Source: Natronosalvus caseinilyticus (GTDB lineage Archaea; Halobacteriota; Halobacteria; Halobacteriales; Natrialbaceae). From it: a stretch of DNA of 64,000 bases. The stretch covers positions 1,240,001-1,304,000 of the forward strand of contig NZ_CP071596.1 of the NCBI RefSeq assembly GCF_017357105.1, in the 5' to 3' direction. Of the stretch, positions 1 to 8,086 are shown piece after piece (position 1 is the stretch's first letter; every line of letters starts with the position of its first letter). Position numbers and translations under genes: made by a program. The notes under the pieces are model-generated. The model saw only the letters and a list, made by a program, of their open reading frames with translations, searched no databases and was not told where the DNA came from.

Positions 1-76
1 GTACGGGGTGGGAAACAGAAGAATCGGCACAAGACGCTCCGGAACCTACAACTCACCGCCGGCCGTCCTGCCAGCC

Positions 77-895
77 ATGCCCGAGCCAGCGGTCATTTCC
101 CACCGCGGATTCGCCGGCGTCGCCCCCGAGAACACGATCGAGGCGGCTCGAGTCGCCAGCGAGCACCCCTCGACGGACATGATCGAGATCGACGTCCAGC
201 CCGCTGCCTGCGGAACGCCGGTCGTGATTCACGACGATCGACTCGAGGGGACCCGCGACGGGCGTCCGCTCACCGATTCCGAGGGGATAGTGTGGGAGAC
301 TAGCCTCGAGGACCTCTCGAACGCCCGGATCCTGGGGACAGACGAGACGGTCCCGACGCTCGAGGCGTTCCTCACGGCCGTCGGCCCCGGCGTCGGCGTC
401 AACGTCGAACTCAAGAATCCGGGGACGCCGTCGATCCGTCCGGCGGAGTCGCTGTCGCGGAGTGCGCGCGCCGAACGCCGAGCGATCTGGGAACCGTTCG
501 TCGAGCGCGTCGTCGAGGTCTGTGACGGCTTCGACGGCGAGGTGCTCTTCTCGTCGTTCTGTGCCGGCGCGCTCGCGGCCATCCGGAACGTGGCACCCGA
601 GTATTCCATCGGAACGCTCGTCGAAGACGACCTCGAGACGAGCCTCGAAATCGCCCGCGAGTACGACTGTGAGGCGATCCATCCGCCGCGAAACGCGATT
701 GTCGGGACGGCGCTGTCGACGGAATCGTCCGCCGGCGTCTCGGAAGCGCCGACGGTCGACCTGCTCGAGGTCGCTCGCGACGAGGGGCGAACGGTCAACG
801 TCTGGACGGTCGACACCTGGATCCAGTTCGATCAGTTGCGATCGGCCGGCGTCGACGGGATCATCGTGAACTATCCGGGTCTCGACTCGTGGTGA
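77..895 (+). CDS. Glycerophosphodiester phosphodiesterase family protein
   Basis: Predicted to hydrolyse glycerophosphodiesters, the deacylated polar-lipid headgroups, to an alcohol and glycerol phosphate. The 272-residue product opens with the family signature HRG (SHRGFAGVAPENTIEAA), followed by EIDVQ and VVIHDD, which supply the acid residues and histidine of the GDPD TIM barrel; VELKN and a late NVWTVDT strand complete the fold. An upstream in-frame ATG at 8 would add 23 unconserved residues; the ATG at 77 puts the HRG motif near the N terminus as in the family, so I chose it. There is no signal peptide, so it is probably cytoplasmic. The gene stands alone ahead of a convergent redoxin pair. 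The family is clear; the exact substrate is not. Confidence 0.88.
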   Translation: MPEPAVISHRGFAGVAPENTIEAARVASEHPSTDMIEIDVQPAACGTPVVIHDDRLEGTRDGRPLTDSEGIVWETSLEDLSNARILGTDETVPTLEAFLTAVGPGVGVNVELKNPGTPSIRPAESLSRSARAERRAIWEPFVERVVEVCDGFDGEVLFSSFCAGALAAIRNVAPEYSIGTLVEDDLETSLEIAREYDCEAIHPPRNAIVGTALSTESSAGVSEAPTVDLLEVARDEGRTVNVWTVDTWIQFDQLRSAGVDGIIVNYPGLDSW

Positions 896-968
896 GCGGG
901 TGCTCGGGCGTTCGAGTATTCGAGTATTCGAGCGTTCGTACCAGCCCGGTTTCTGAGGCGTCCGTTGG

Positions 969-1484
969 CTACTCGAGCCCCAGCGTCTCCTCGAGCGCGT
1001 CGTAGTCGGGGAACTCCGGCCACTCGGTGGCGACCCACGACCCCGTCACCGTCAGGTCGGCGTCGACGGCGAAGAAGGCAACCCGTGGCTCACTGAGGCC
1101 GGTCATCCCGTCGAGATCGTGAGCGATTCCGTAGTCTTCGGCGACGTCGTTGCCCGGATCGGCGACGATCTCGAACGGCAGGTCGCGCTCCTCGAGGAAG
1201 CCGGCGATGCCGTAGGGGTTCGCGGCGGAGACGCCGACGACGTGGGCGCGCTCGCCCCACTCGCGCTCGGCGAGTTCCGTCCAGACGTACTGGGCGACGA
1301 ACGAGCCGATCATGGGGGTGAACACCAGGACGAGGTCGTTGCCGTCCTCCTCGGCCGCTAACGCCGATAGCGACCGATCCTCCCAGAACTCGCTCGAGAC
1401 GAGCGGTCGGGTGAAGTCCGGCACCGTCGTTCCCGTTTCGGGATGATCGGCCGGCCCAAGGTCGACGACGTCGAAGTCGACCAC
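969..1484 (-). CDS. Peroxiredoxin-like (AhpC/TSA fold) protein without a peroxidatic cysteine
   Basis: The 171-residue product has the order of a thioredoxin-fold peroxiredoxin: an N-terminal DxxDLGPADHPETG start, the strand LVLVFTPMIGSF, then VVGVSAANPYGIAGFLEER and FEIVADPGNDVAEDYGI. In true peroxiredoxins the FTP motif is followed within a few residues by the peroxidatic cysteine; here the segment reads FTPMIGSF and the whole protein has no cysteine at all. It starts with GTG that overlaps by one base the stop of the upstream glutaredoxin gene, so the two are co-translated. The fold assignment is good, but peroxidase activity by the usual thiol chemistry is not possible; a structural or binding role is inference. 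Confidence 0.75.
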   Translation of the reverse strand: MVDFDVVDLGPADHPETGTTVPDFTRPLVSSEFWEDRSLSALAAEEDGNDLVLVFTPMIGSFVAQYVWTELAEREWGERAHVVGVSAANPYGIAGFLEERDLPFEIVADPGNDVAEDYGIAHDLDGMTGLSEPRVAFFAVDADLTVTGSWVATEWPEFPDYDALEETLGLE

Positions 1485-1798
1485 TAGTCGTCACCCCGGC
1501 TTTCCGCAGCGCCTGCAGCGTCTGCAGTGCCCCCAGCGCCGTCACCGTAAACCGAATCCAGGTAGTCGACGATGTTCGCACTCTCGGCCATCGTGACTCC
1601 AGTTTCCTCGTCGACGAGGACGGGAACCGACCGGACCCCGGCCTCGCGTTTGACCGCGTTTCGTCGCGAGTGCATCGGTTCGACGAAGCGCGATCGGTAC
1701 TCGAGGCCGTACGTTTGCAGTCGGGAAACGACCCGTTCGCAGTAGGGACACCCTTGCAGTCGGTACAGCGTCCGTGGCGAGTCGGCCGGTGCTGACAT
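1484..1798 (-). CDS. Glutaredoxin / GST N-terminal domain protein
   Basis: A 104-residue thioredoxin-fold protein with the glutaredoxin active site CPYC in RLQGCPYCERVV, followed by the cis-proline motif SVPVL and the ESANIVDYL segment that resembles the glutathione-S-transferase N-terminal domain. Haloarchaea generally use gamma-glutamylcysteine rather than glutathione, so the natural thiol partner is probably that compound (inference). The ATG at 1798 is preferred over an upstream in-frame codon at 1843 because it leaves a normal short N terminus before the first strand (TLYRLQGCPYC). The tail after residue 85 is Gly/Ala-rich. It is first in a two-gene minus-strand operon with the cysteine-free redoxin. 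Confidence 0.85.
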   Translation of the reverse strand: MSAPADSPRTLYRLQGCPYCERVVSRLQTYGLEYRSRFVEPMHSRRNAVKREAGVRSVPVLVDEETGVTMAESANIVDYLDSVYGDGAGGTADAAGAAESRGDD

Positions 1799-1888
1799 AG
1801 TTCCCGATTGGGAGACGAGTGCAAAAACGGTGCCGGGGCTCAAAAGGGTAAAACGTTAATCAGTCCGGTGATAACAGACAGGGAGTTA

Positions 1889-3385
1889 ATGGTGTATTCG
1901 CTGCTCGAAGCGGTCGTGTTCGCGTACACGGTCCCAGGACTGGGGCTGGAGATGGACGAATCGATCGTGACGATCCTCGGTGGGATCACCGTGATCTTGC
2001 TCATCGGCCTCTCTGCCTTCTTCTCTTCCTCGGAGATCGCGATGTTCTCCCTGCCGAAACACCGCGTCGAGGGGATGGTCGAGGAGGGCATTCCCGGCGC
2101 AGAGCGTGTCCAGGCGCTCAAATCGGACCCACATCGGTTGCTCGTGACGATTCTGGTCGGCAATAACGTGGCCAACATCGCCATGTCCTCTATCGCGACG
2201 GCCGTCCTGTCTATCCACTTCGGTGGCCTCGTGGGCGTGTTGATCGCGACCTTCGGCATCACCGCCATCGTCCTCCTGTTCGGCGAAAGCGCCCCAAAAT
2301 CCTATGCCGTCGAGCACACTGAGACCTGGTCCGTTCGGACGGCGAAACCGCTCAAGGCAACCGAGTACCTGCTCTACCCGCTCGTCGTCCTCTTCGACTA
2401 CCTCACCCGCCAGATCAACCGCCTGACCGGGTCGGCGACCGGCGCCATCGAGACGCCCTACGTTACCCGCGACGAAATCCAGGAGATGATCGAATCCGGC
2501 GAGCGCGAGGGCGTCCTCGAGGAGGAAGAACACGAGATGCTCACCCGCATCTTCCGGTTCAACAACACCATCGTCAAGGAGGTGATGACGCCCCGACTCG
2601 ACATGACGGCCGTGCCGCGAGAGGCCGGCATCGACGAGGCCATCGAGACCAGCATCCAGAGCGGCCACGCCCGGATCCCGGTCTACGAGGGCAGCCTGGA
2701 CAACGTCCAGGGCGTCGTCCACATCCGGGACCTCGTCCGGGATCTGAACTACGGCGAGTCGACGGATCTCACGATGGAGGACGTTATTCGCCCGACGCTG
2801 CACGTCCCGGAGTCGAAGAACGTCGACGAACTGCTGGGCGAGATGCGCGAAAACCGGATGCACATGGCCATCGTCATCGACGAGTTCGGCACCACCGAGG
2901 GGCTGGTGACGATGGAGGACATGGTCGAGGAAATCGTCGGCGAAATCCTCGAAGGCGGCGAGGAAGAGCCGGTCGAGGAGGTCGACGAGGACACCGTCGT
3001 CGTCCGCGGCGAGGTCAACATCGAGGAGGTCAACGAGGCTCTCGGCATCGAACTCCCGGAGGGCGAGGAGTTCGAGACCATCGCGGGGTTCATCTTCAAC
3101 CGTGCCGGACGCCTGGTCGAGGAGGGCGAAACCATCATGTACGACGAGGACGGCGGTGTCGAGATCACCGTCGAAGAGGTCGAAAACACCCGGATCATGA
3201 AGGCTCGACTCGAGAAACTGGGCCTCGAGGAGGACGAGGAAGCGGTCGATGGAGACGGAGACGAGCCTGGGGGCGATCGAGATGGTGACGGCGACGATGA
3301 AAACGGGAGCGGTTACGGTGACGGAAACGAAAACGAGAACGGCGACGCGGATTCCGACGAGAGCGTGGCAATCGAAGACGAGTGA
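1889..3385 (+). CDS. CNNM/CorC-type membrane protein with CBS pair (hemolysin family)
   Basis: The 498-residue protein has an N-terminal DUF21 transmembrane domain (about residues 20-190, with FFSSSEIAMFSLPKHRVEGM and LVGNNVANIA typical of the family), then two CBS repeats (EVMTPRLDMTAVPR and DVIRPTLHVPESKNVDELL to VIDEFGTTEGLVTMEDMVEEIVGEI), and a CorC_HlyC domain (about residues 365-445). CNNM proteins are linked to Mg2+ or other divalent-cation export, with nucleotide sensing by the CBS pair. The last 50 or so residues are a disordered Asp/Glu/Gly/Asn tail, longer than usual. Start at 1889 is chosen because the upstream in-frame part (from 1808) is unconserved and overlaps the promoter region of the divergent glutaredoxin gene. 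Confidence 0.9.
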   Translation: MVYSLLEAVVFAYTVPGLGLEMDESIVTILGGITVILLIGLSAFFSSSEIAMFSLPKHRVEGMVEEGIPGAERVQALKSDPHRLLVTILVGNNVANIAMSSIATAVLSIHFGGLVGVLIATFGITAIVLLFGESAPKSYAVEHTETWSVRTAKPLKATEYLLYPLVVLFDYLTRQINRLTGSATGAIETPYVTRDEIQEMIESGEREGVLEEEEHEMLTRIFRFNNTIVKEVMTPRLDMTAVPREAGIDEAIETSIQSGHARIPVYEGSLDNVQGVVHIRDLVRDLNYGESTDLTMEDVIRPTLHVPESKNVDELLGEMRENRMHMAIVIDEFGTTEGLVTMEDMVEEIVGEILEGGEEEPVEEVDEDTVVVRGEVNIEEVNEALGIELPEGEEFETIAGFIFNRAGRLVEEGETIMYDEDGGVEITVEEVENTRIMKARLEKLGLEEDEEAVDGDGDEPGGDRDGDGDDENGSGYGDGNENENGDADSDESVAIEDE

Positions 3386-3490
3386 TCGGTCGAGTCGGCG
3401 GCCTCGACCGCGAAGGAGTCTGTTCTGACCGAAGAGGAACTCGAGCGCTGTATCGATGAGGTGGGACTCGAGGTGCAAAAACCGATTCCG

Positions 3491-3523
3491 TACTCGTGCT
3501 CGTGCTCGTACTCGTGCTCGTGG
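3491..3523. repeat. Short tandem hexamer array (CTCGTG/CTCGTA)
   Basis: About five copies of a 6-base unit, CTCGTG or CTCGTA, lie in the convergent gap between the CBS protein and the following minus-strand gene. They may have arisen by slippage. No function is suggested. Confidence 0.6.
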
Positions 3524-3528
3524 CCCCG

Positions 3529-4290
3529 CTACTGCGACCGTGCAATAAGCCCCTCGAGTTCTCGCGCCACCGTCAGCGGCACGACCAGTCGCCGTGGGCC
3601 GGGGACGTACTGGCCGCTGGGGGTGGCGTACTCGAGGGTGACGATAGCCGTCTCACCGATCGGTCGTACGGACGCATCCTCGAGGTGCTCGAGGGCGATC
3701 CGTTCTTCGGGGTCGTGGAGGTAGATGGCGCCCTCGTCGGCGTCGATGGTCCCCACGGAGCGCAGGAACGAGGAGCCGACGAGTGCGATCAGCGCGAGCG
3801 GGAGCGTAAACGCAGCGAGGAACGTGAACGGGCCGGCCCCGACGGCGAGCAGGTCGCCCTGGGAGACGAGCCGGCCGGCGAGCATCAGTGCGCCGACGAC
3901 GCCGACCATGGCGAGCGTGCCGAGAGCGGCGTCTATCGCTCGCTGGAGGCCGCGTTCCCCGGGGGTCGACACCGGAAGCGGGAGTCCAGCGAAGAGCCGC
4001 TCGAGGCGCGCCTGCGTGTGGGGGCTGGCGGCGAGGGCGAGAATCGTTGCGGCGACGCCGAGAAGGGTGGCGACGAGGACGGCCTGTGGGCTCGTCAGTT
4101 CGAACCCGGTGCCGGCGACGGTCGTCGACAGAATGGTCGATCCGGCCTGTCCGAGCAGGTCGAACACCCGCCAGACGGCGACGATCGAGATGACGGCGAA
4201 GAACGTCCCGACGCCGAACGCCCAGAGCGTTCGCACCGCGCGCGAGGTCGTCGCGTCTCGCCGCCACTGGATCGGCTGGGCGTCTGCCAT
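3529..4290 (-). CDS. Conserved hypothetical membrane protein with soluble C-terminal domain
   Basis: I do not recognise the family. The 253-residue product has four hydrophobic segments, at about residues 20-44, 68-90, 120-143 and 150-178, followed by a soluble domain of about 75 residues (SVGTIDADEGAIYLHDPEER onward) with alternating strands that could form a small beta domain facing the cytoplasm. The N terminus is short and charged without a signal peptide. It lies downstream of the phosphate permease on the same strand with about 60 bases between them, so they may share a transcript, but the protein has no feature of a phosphate-transport accessory such as PhoU. Confidence 0.7.
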   Translation of the reverse strand: MADAQPIQWRRDATTSRAVRTLWAFGVGTFFAVISIVAVWRVFDLLGQAGSTILSTTVAGTGFELTSPQAVLVATLLGVAATILALAASPHTQARLERLFAGLPLPVSTPGERGLQRAIDAALGTLAMVGVVGALMLAGRLVSQGDLLAVGAGPFTFLAAFTLPLALIALVGSSFLRSVGTIDADEGAIYLHDPEERIALEHLEDASVRPIGETAIVTLEYATPSGQYVPGPRRLVVPLTVARELEGLIARSQ

Positions 4291-4353
4291 ACTCGAGGTC
4301 GGGTCCGGGCGATTAAAATCCGTTCGGTCCGCTTGCTCGAGCGGACCGTCAGT

Positions 4354-5547
4354 TTAGAGGAGCAGCCAGTCGAGGAACCGAAAGCCCGCGTACGAGAGGA
4401 CGATCGAACCGGCCAGCGAGAGCACCCACGCCAGCACGGTCAATCCCATCTTTCGGGCGCTCACCCCGCCACCGTCGGCACTCGAGGCGGCGTAGCCGCT
4501 CCCGATGATGGCGCTGACGATGATCTCGTTGAACGAGACGGGGATGCCGTAGAGCACGGCCGTCTGGGCGATGGCGAACGAGGGGATGAGTGCGGCGATC
4601 GAGCGACGGGGCCCGAGCGAGGAGTAGTCCTGGGAGATCGCCTTGATCATCCGGGGAGCGCCCGTCCAGGAGCCGACCAGCAGGCCGACGCCGCCGCCGA
4701 CCAGCAGCGCCGTGAGGGGGATCTCGAGGTCGCTCGAGAGGGGTATTAGCGGCCCGATCGCCAGACCGACCTGGCTGCCGCCCGCCGAGAATGCGACCAG
4801 CCCCCCGAGGACGAGCAGGAAGTGTCGTTCGCCGCGTTCGATCGTTCCGCGTGTGTCGGTCCAGAAGAGGAGCGCCCAGAAGAGGGCGACGAGAGCGGTC
4901 ACGGCGACGGGTCCGGCGAGCGCGGGGCCGGGAACGGCGGTACCCGCTGCGAGTGCCAGCGACGCGCTCTCGTCGACCCCGCCGAGGGCAGCGAATTCGA
5001 TGTTCGCGAGGAGCACGCCGACGACGCCGGCGAGACCGACGATGAGCGTTCGTTCGGAGACGGGTTCGTCCCGTAGCAGCCGGGCGATCAGGTACGCGAT
5101 CCCGCCGCCGACGAACGGCGTGAGCAGCCACAGCGCGGCGATCTCCTGGTACTTGGGCCAGGCCGGCGCCCCGCCCATCGCGAGGCCGACGCCGATAATC
5201 GATCCCGTCACCGTAAACGCCGTCGCTATGGGATAACCCGCGAAGACGCCGATGGCGACCAAGACGGCGGCGATCGACAGCCCGATGGTCGCGGCGGCCG
5301 GCGAGAGAACGACGCCGTCGATGAGTTCCGCGCCGACCGCCTCGGAGACGTTCGCCCCCTGCAAGACGGCGCCGGCGAACCCGAGTAATCCGACCAGAAA
5401 GCCCGCTCGCATCACCGAGATGGCGTTCGCGCCGACGGCGGGGGCGAACGGGGTGGAGCCGCTCGAGCCGGCGCCGATCGCCCAGGCCATGAAGAGGCTA
5501 GCGAGGGCGGCGAGGACGAAGGTCAGGAGGGTCGCAATCTCGACCAT
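4354..5547 (-). CDS. pit: Inorganic phosphate transporter, PiT family
   Basis: This 397-residue integral membrane protein has two related halves of the PiT (PF01384) fold. The first half contains FMAWAIGAGSSGSTPFAPAVGANAIS, a variant of the family signature; the second contains the matching FSAGGSQVGLAIGPL and GTPVSFNEI-like VSFNEIIVSAIIGSGYA. About ten transmembrane helices are visible. It should import phosphate coupled to a cation gradient (Na+ in halophiles is likely). Start at the ATG at 5547 (MVEIATLLTFVLA) puts the first helix at the N terminus; the longer frame from 5646 adds 33 hydrophilic residues and was rejected. No PhoU gene is adjacent. Confidence 0.9.
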   Translation of the reverse strand: MVEIATLLTFVLAALASLFMAWAIGAGSSGSTPFAPAVGANAISVMRAGFLVGLLGFAGAVLQGANVSEAVGAELIDGVVLSPAAATIGLSIAAVLVAIGVFAGYPIATAFTVTGSIIGVGLAMGGAPAWPKYQEIAALWLLTPFVGGGIAYLIARLLRDEPVSERTLIVGLAGVVGVLLANIEFAALGGVDESASLALAAGTAVPGPALAGPVAVTALVALFWALLFWTDTRGTIERGERHFLLVLGGLVAFSAGGSQVGLAIGPLIPLSSDLEIPLTALLVGGGVGLLVGSWTGAPRMIKAISQDYSSLGPRRSIAALIPSFAIAQTAVLYGIPVSFNEIIVSAIIGSGYAASSADGGGVSARKMGLTVLAWVLSLAGSIVLSYAGFRFLDWLLL

Positions 5548-5702
5548 TCGTTCGCTATTCGGCCAACCGATACAAGTGTGTGCCGACCCAGCGGCGTCGC
5601 CAGACTCGATTCGAGGCCGTTCGTGGGGCCCCTCGTGATCGGTCACCGATCGCTACTCGTCGGGTGGAGGTCAGGTTGTGGAGGGCAGGGAATGCGTCGT
5701 CG

Positions 5703-6419
5703 TCAGTTCGTCGTCGACCGCGACCCGTCGCTGGGCTCCGGCGGTGGCTCGACGCCCTCGACGGCCTCGGCTCGTTCCGTGTCCTTCTCGGTCTCGACGT
5801 GCCAGCGGTCGACCTCGTCTTCGTACTCGGTGAGCAGGTCCGAGACGTCGGACTTGAGAACGTCGTCGTTGACGTTCACCTCGAAGACGAACTGGGTGCC
5901 GTTGCCCCGGCCGCTCTGCTGGATGTTCGCGCTGACGAGTTCGTTGTCGAAGTAGTACGGCGCGAGCTGGGTCATCACCTTCTGGTAGACGGTGTCCTCG
6001 ACCCGTCGAATCGCCTTACGGCCGGCGGTGTCGGCCGCGCGCGCGACGTAATCGACCGACTCTCGCCAGCTGTCGACGGCCTCGTCCGCCTCGTCGGCCT
6101 CGAGGGCCTCGTACGACGCCGACAACTTCTCGCCGGCCGTCTTGAGGTCGTCGTCGGGATTTTTGCCGGCCTTTTCGCCCTTGCCCTCCTCGACGCTGGC
6201 CTGCTCGGCCGTCTTCTCGCTGACCTCGGTCTCGAGGCGCTCGTGGGCCTTGGGTCGCCACTCGTCCCACTCCTCGAACGCGCGGGCTAACCGCGCACCG
6301 GCGTCGAGGTCGGGATCGTCGACGCCCGTCTCGCGGAGGGCCTGGGTGATTCGCTCGCCGTGCTCGACGACGTCGCCCCAGTCACCGCGGACTTTGAATC
6401 CCGAAATACTCTCTTCCAT
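5703..6419 (-). CDS. Conserved haloarchaeal protein (probably DUF5828 family)
   Basis: A 238-residue acidic soluble protein beginning MEESISGFKVRGDWGDVVEHG. It is rich in helix-forming Glu/Ala/Lys, with a low-complexity stretch near residues 65-95, a helical part to about 145, and a more beta-rich C-terminal part (YYFDNELVSANIQ, FVFEVNVNDDVL). I recognise it as a protein conserved across haloarchaea and believe it is DUF5828, but no function is known to me. A TTTATAA element on the minus strand at 6449-6455 fits a promoter giving a 5' leader of only a few bases. It is divergent from cydA. Confidence 0.75.
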   Translation of the reverse strand: MEESISGFKVRGDWGDVVEHGERITQALRETGVDDPDLDAGARLARAFEEWDEWRPKAHERLETEVSEKTAEQASVEEGKGEKAGKNPDDDLKTAGEKLSASYEALEADEADEAVDSWRESVDYVARAADTAGRKAIRRVEDTVYQKVMTQLAPYYFDNELVSANIQQSGRGNGTQFVFEVNVNDDVLKSDVSDLLTEYEDEVDRWHVETEKDTERAEAVEGVEPPPEPSDGSRSTTN

Positions 6420-6553
6420 TCGGTCGAGCGGTCCTATGCCCCGCTCGGTTATAAACTTCGTCGCCGGCTAGTGTGAGGTCTTCACGCAGGCCCGCTTCCA
6501 TCTCGGCGCCCGCCCCGCTCCTGTAAGATGCTCGATGTTCCGACCACAAACGA

Positions 6554-6572
6554 TAGGGGGACGTTCCCCCTA
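6554..6572. promoter_or_regulatory. Perfect inverted repeat upstream of cydA (candidate operator)
   Basis: TAGGGGGA-CGT-TCCCCCTA is a perfect 8-base inverted repeat with a 3-base centre. It lies about 20 bases before the TATA-like TTTTAC at 6592-6597 that precedes cydA, a good position for an activator or repressor that senses oxygen or redox state. The regulator itself is not evident in the window. Confidence 0.5.
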
Positions 6573-6661
6573 CCTCCACCAATGGGCTCGGTTTTACACC
6601 CGGCCGACGGCTCGGTCGTAGTGTGCGACGAACCGAATGGTGACGACGGGTACGTCCCGCG

Positions 6662-8086
6662 ATGATCGACCCGGTCCTCGCGAGCCGCCTCCAGTTCGCC
6701 CTCACGACCATCGTCCACATCATCTTTCCCGTGATGAGCATGGGGCTCGCACCGTTTCTCGTCTACTTCACGTGGAAGGACATTCGAACCGGCGAGCCCA
6801 TCTACGAGCAGCTGCGCCGGTTCTGGACGAAGATCTTCGCCGTGAGTTTCGTCGTCGGGACCGTGACGGGAATCGTCCTCGAGTTCGAGTTCGGCACTAA
6901 CTTCGCGGCGTTCTCGACGACCGCCGGCGAACTGTTCGGCGGGCCGCTCGCACTCGAGGGGATGATGGCGTTCATGCTCGAGGCGACGTTCCTCGGGGTC
7001 TTCGTCTTCGGTCGTGAGCGCGTCGGCGACGCGCTGTACATGGTCTCTGCGGTGGCCGTCGGCCTGGGAACGTGGCTGTCGGCCGTCTGGATTCTGATCG
7101 CGAACTCCTGGATGCAGACGCCGCGGGGCTACGAACTGGTCACGGAGAACGACCAGGTGATCGTCACTCTGGTCGACCCGATCGCCGCCTACGCCAACCC
7201 CCGGTTCCCGTGGATGTTCGTCCACATGCAAAACGCGGCGGTGGAATCCGTCGCCCTGTTCATGGCCGGCCTGGGCGCGTACTTCGTCTTTCGCCATCAC
7301 GTGTGGGGCTACCCCGTCGAGAACGTCGACTTCTGGGAGACGACGCTCAAGTTCGGCCTGATCGCGCTAATCGTCACCGCCCCGCTGCAGGTGATCCACG
7401 GCGACCTCTACGCCCGCCACGTCTTCGAGACCCAGCCCCAGAAGTTCGCCGCGATGGAGGCCGTCTGGGTGACCGACACCTACGTCCCCGAGTACATCGT
7501 CGCGTTCCCGACGAGCCTCACCGACCTGCTCGATCCGCGTGCAAAGAGCGTGTTCGGCATCGGCATCCCGGGCGGGGCGTCGTGGCTCGCCAGCGGCGGC
7601 GACCCGCAGGCGACGATCCAGGGCCTCGAGGAGTTCGAGGGCCCCCAGCCGCCCGTCGCGATCGTCTTCTGGGCGTTTCGCATCATGGTCGCGCTCGGCT
7701 TCTGGTTCATCCTGCTGGCCGTCTGGGGCGGCTACCGCTGGTGGCGCGGCGAACTCCTCGAGGACGACCTGCTCCACAGGGCGCTGATGCTCTCGGCACC
7801 GCTCGGCATCGTCGCAGTCGAGTTAGGGTGGATCGTCACCGAGGTCGGCCGCCAGCCCTGGGTCATCCAGGACGTCATGCGGACGAGCGACGGCGTCTCG
7901 CCGGGACTTACTGGGGCCGAAGCGACGCTGACGCTCGCCGGGTTCGCCGTCGTCTACCTCGGCTTGCTCACGCTCTACGCGTACGTCGTCGCCAGGATCG
8001 TTCGCGCCGGGCCGCCGGACGTCGACGGATCCGCCGCTCGAGACGCGCCCGAGACGCCGGCATCCGAGGTGAGCGTTGATGACTGA
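6662..8086 (+). CDS. cydA: Cytochrome bd oxidase subunit I
   Basis: Catalytic subunit of the high-affinity terminal quinol oxidase, which reduces O2 to water and is usually used at low oxygen. The 474-residue product starts with the classic MIDPVLASRLQFALTTIVH; His19, His188 (in FPWMFVHMQ) and the glutamates Glu99 and Glu107 sit at positions equivalent to haem ligands and the proton channel of the E. coli enzyme, and GRQPW appears near residue 400. The quinol-binding loop is of the short type. Its stop overlaps the cydB start by 8 bases. In haloarchaea the electron donor would be menaquinol (established for the group). Confidence 0.95.
   Translation: MIDPVLASRLQFALTTIVHIIFPVMSMGLAPFLVYFTWKDIRTGEPIYEQLRRFWTKIFAVSFVVGTVTGIVLEFEFGTNFAAFSTTAGELFGGPLALEGMMAFMLEATFLGVFVFGRERVGDALYMVSAVAVGLGTWLSAVWILIANSWMQTPRGYELVTENDQVIVTLVDPIAAYANPRFPWMFVHMQNAAVESVALFMAGLGAYFVFRHHVWGYPVENVDFWETTLKFGLIALIVTAPLQVIHGDLYARHVFETQPQKFAAMEAVWVTDTYVPEYIVAFPTSLTDLLDPRAKSVFGIGIPGGASWLASGGDPQATIQGLEEFEGPQPPVAIVFWAFRIMVALGFWFILLAVWGGYRWWRGELLEDDLLHRALMLSAPLGIVAVELGWIVTEVGRQPWVIQDVMRTSDGVSPGLTGAEATLTLAGFAVVYLGLLTLYAYVVARIVRAGPPDVDGSAARDAPETPASEVSVDD

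Noticed and set aside
3491-3523. Hexamer array as a CRISPR-like repeat
   Set aside because: The units are only six bases and contiguous with no spacers; simple slippage repeat.
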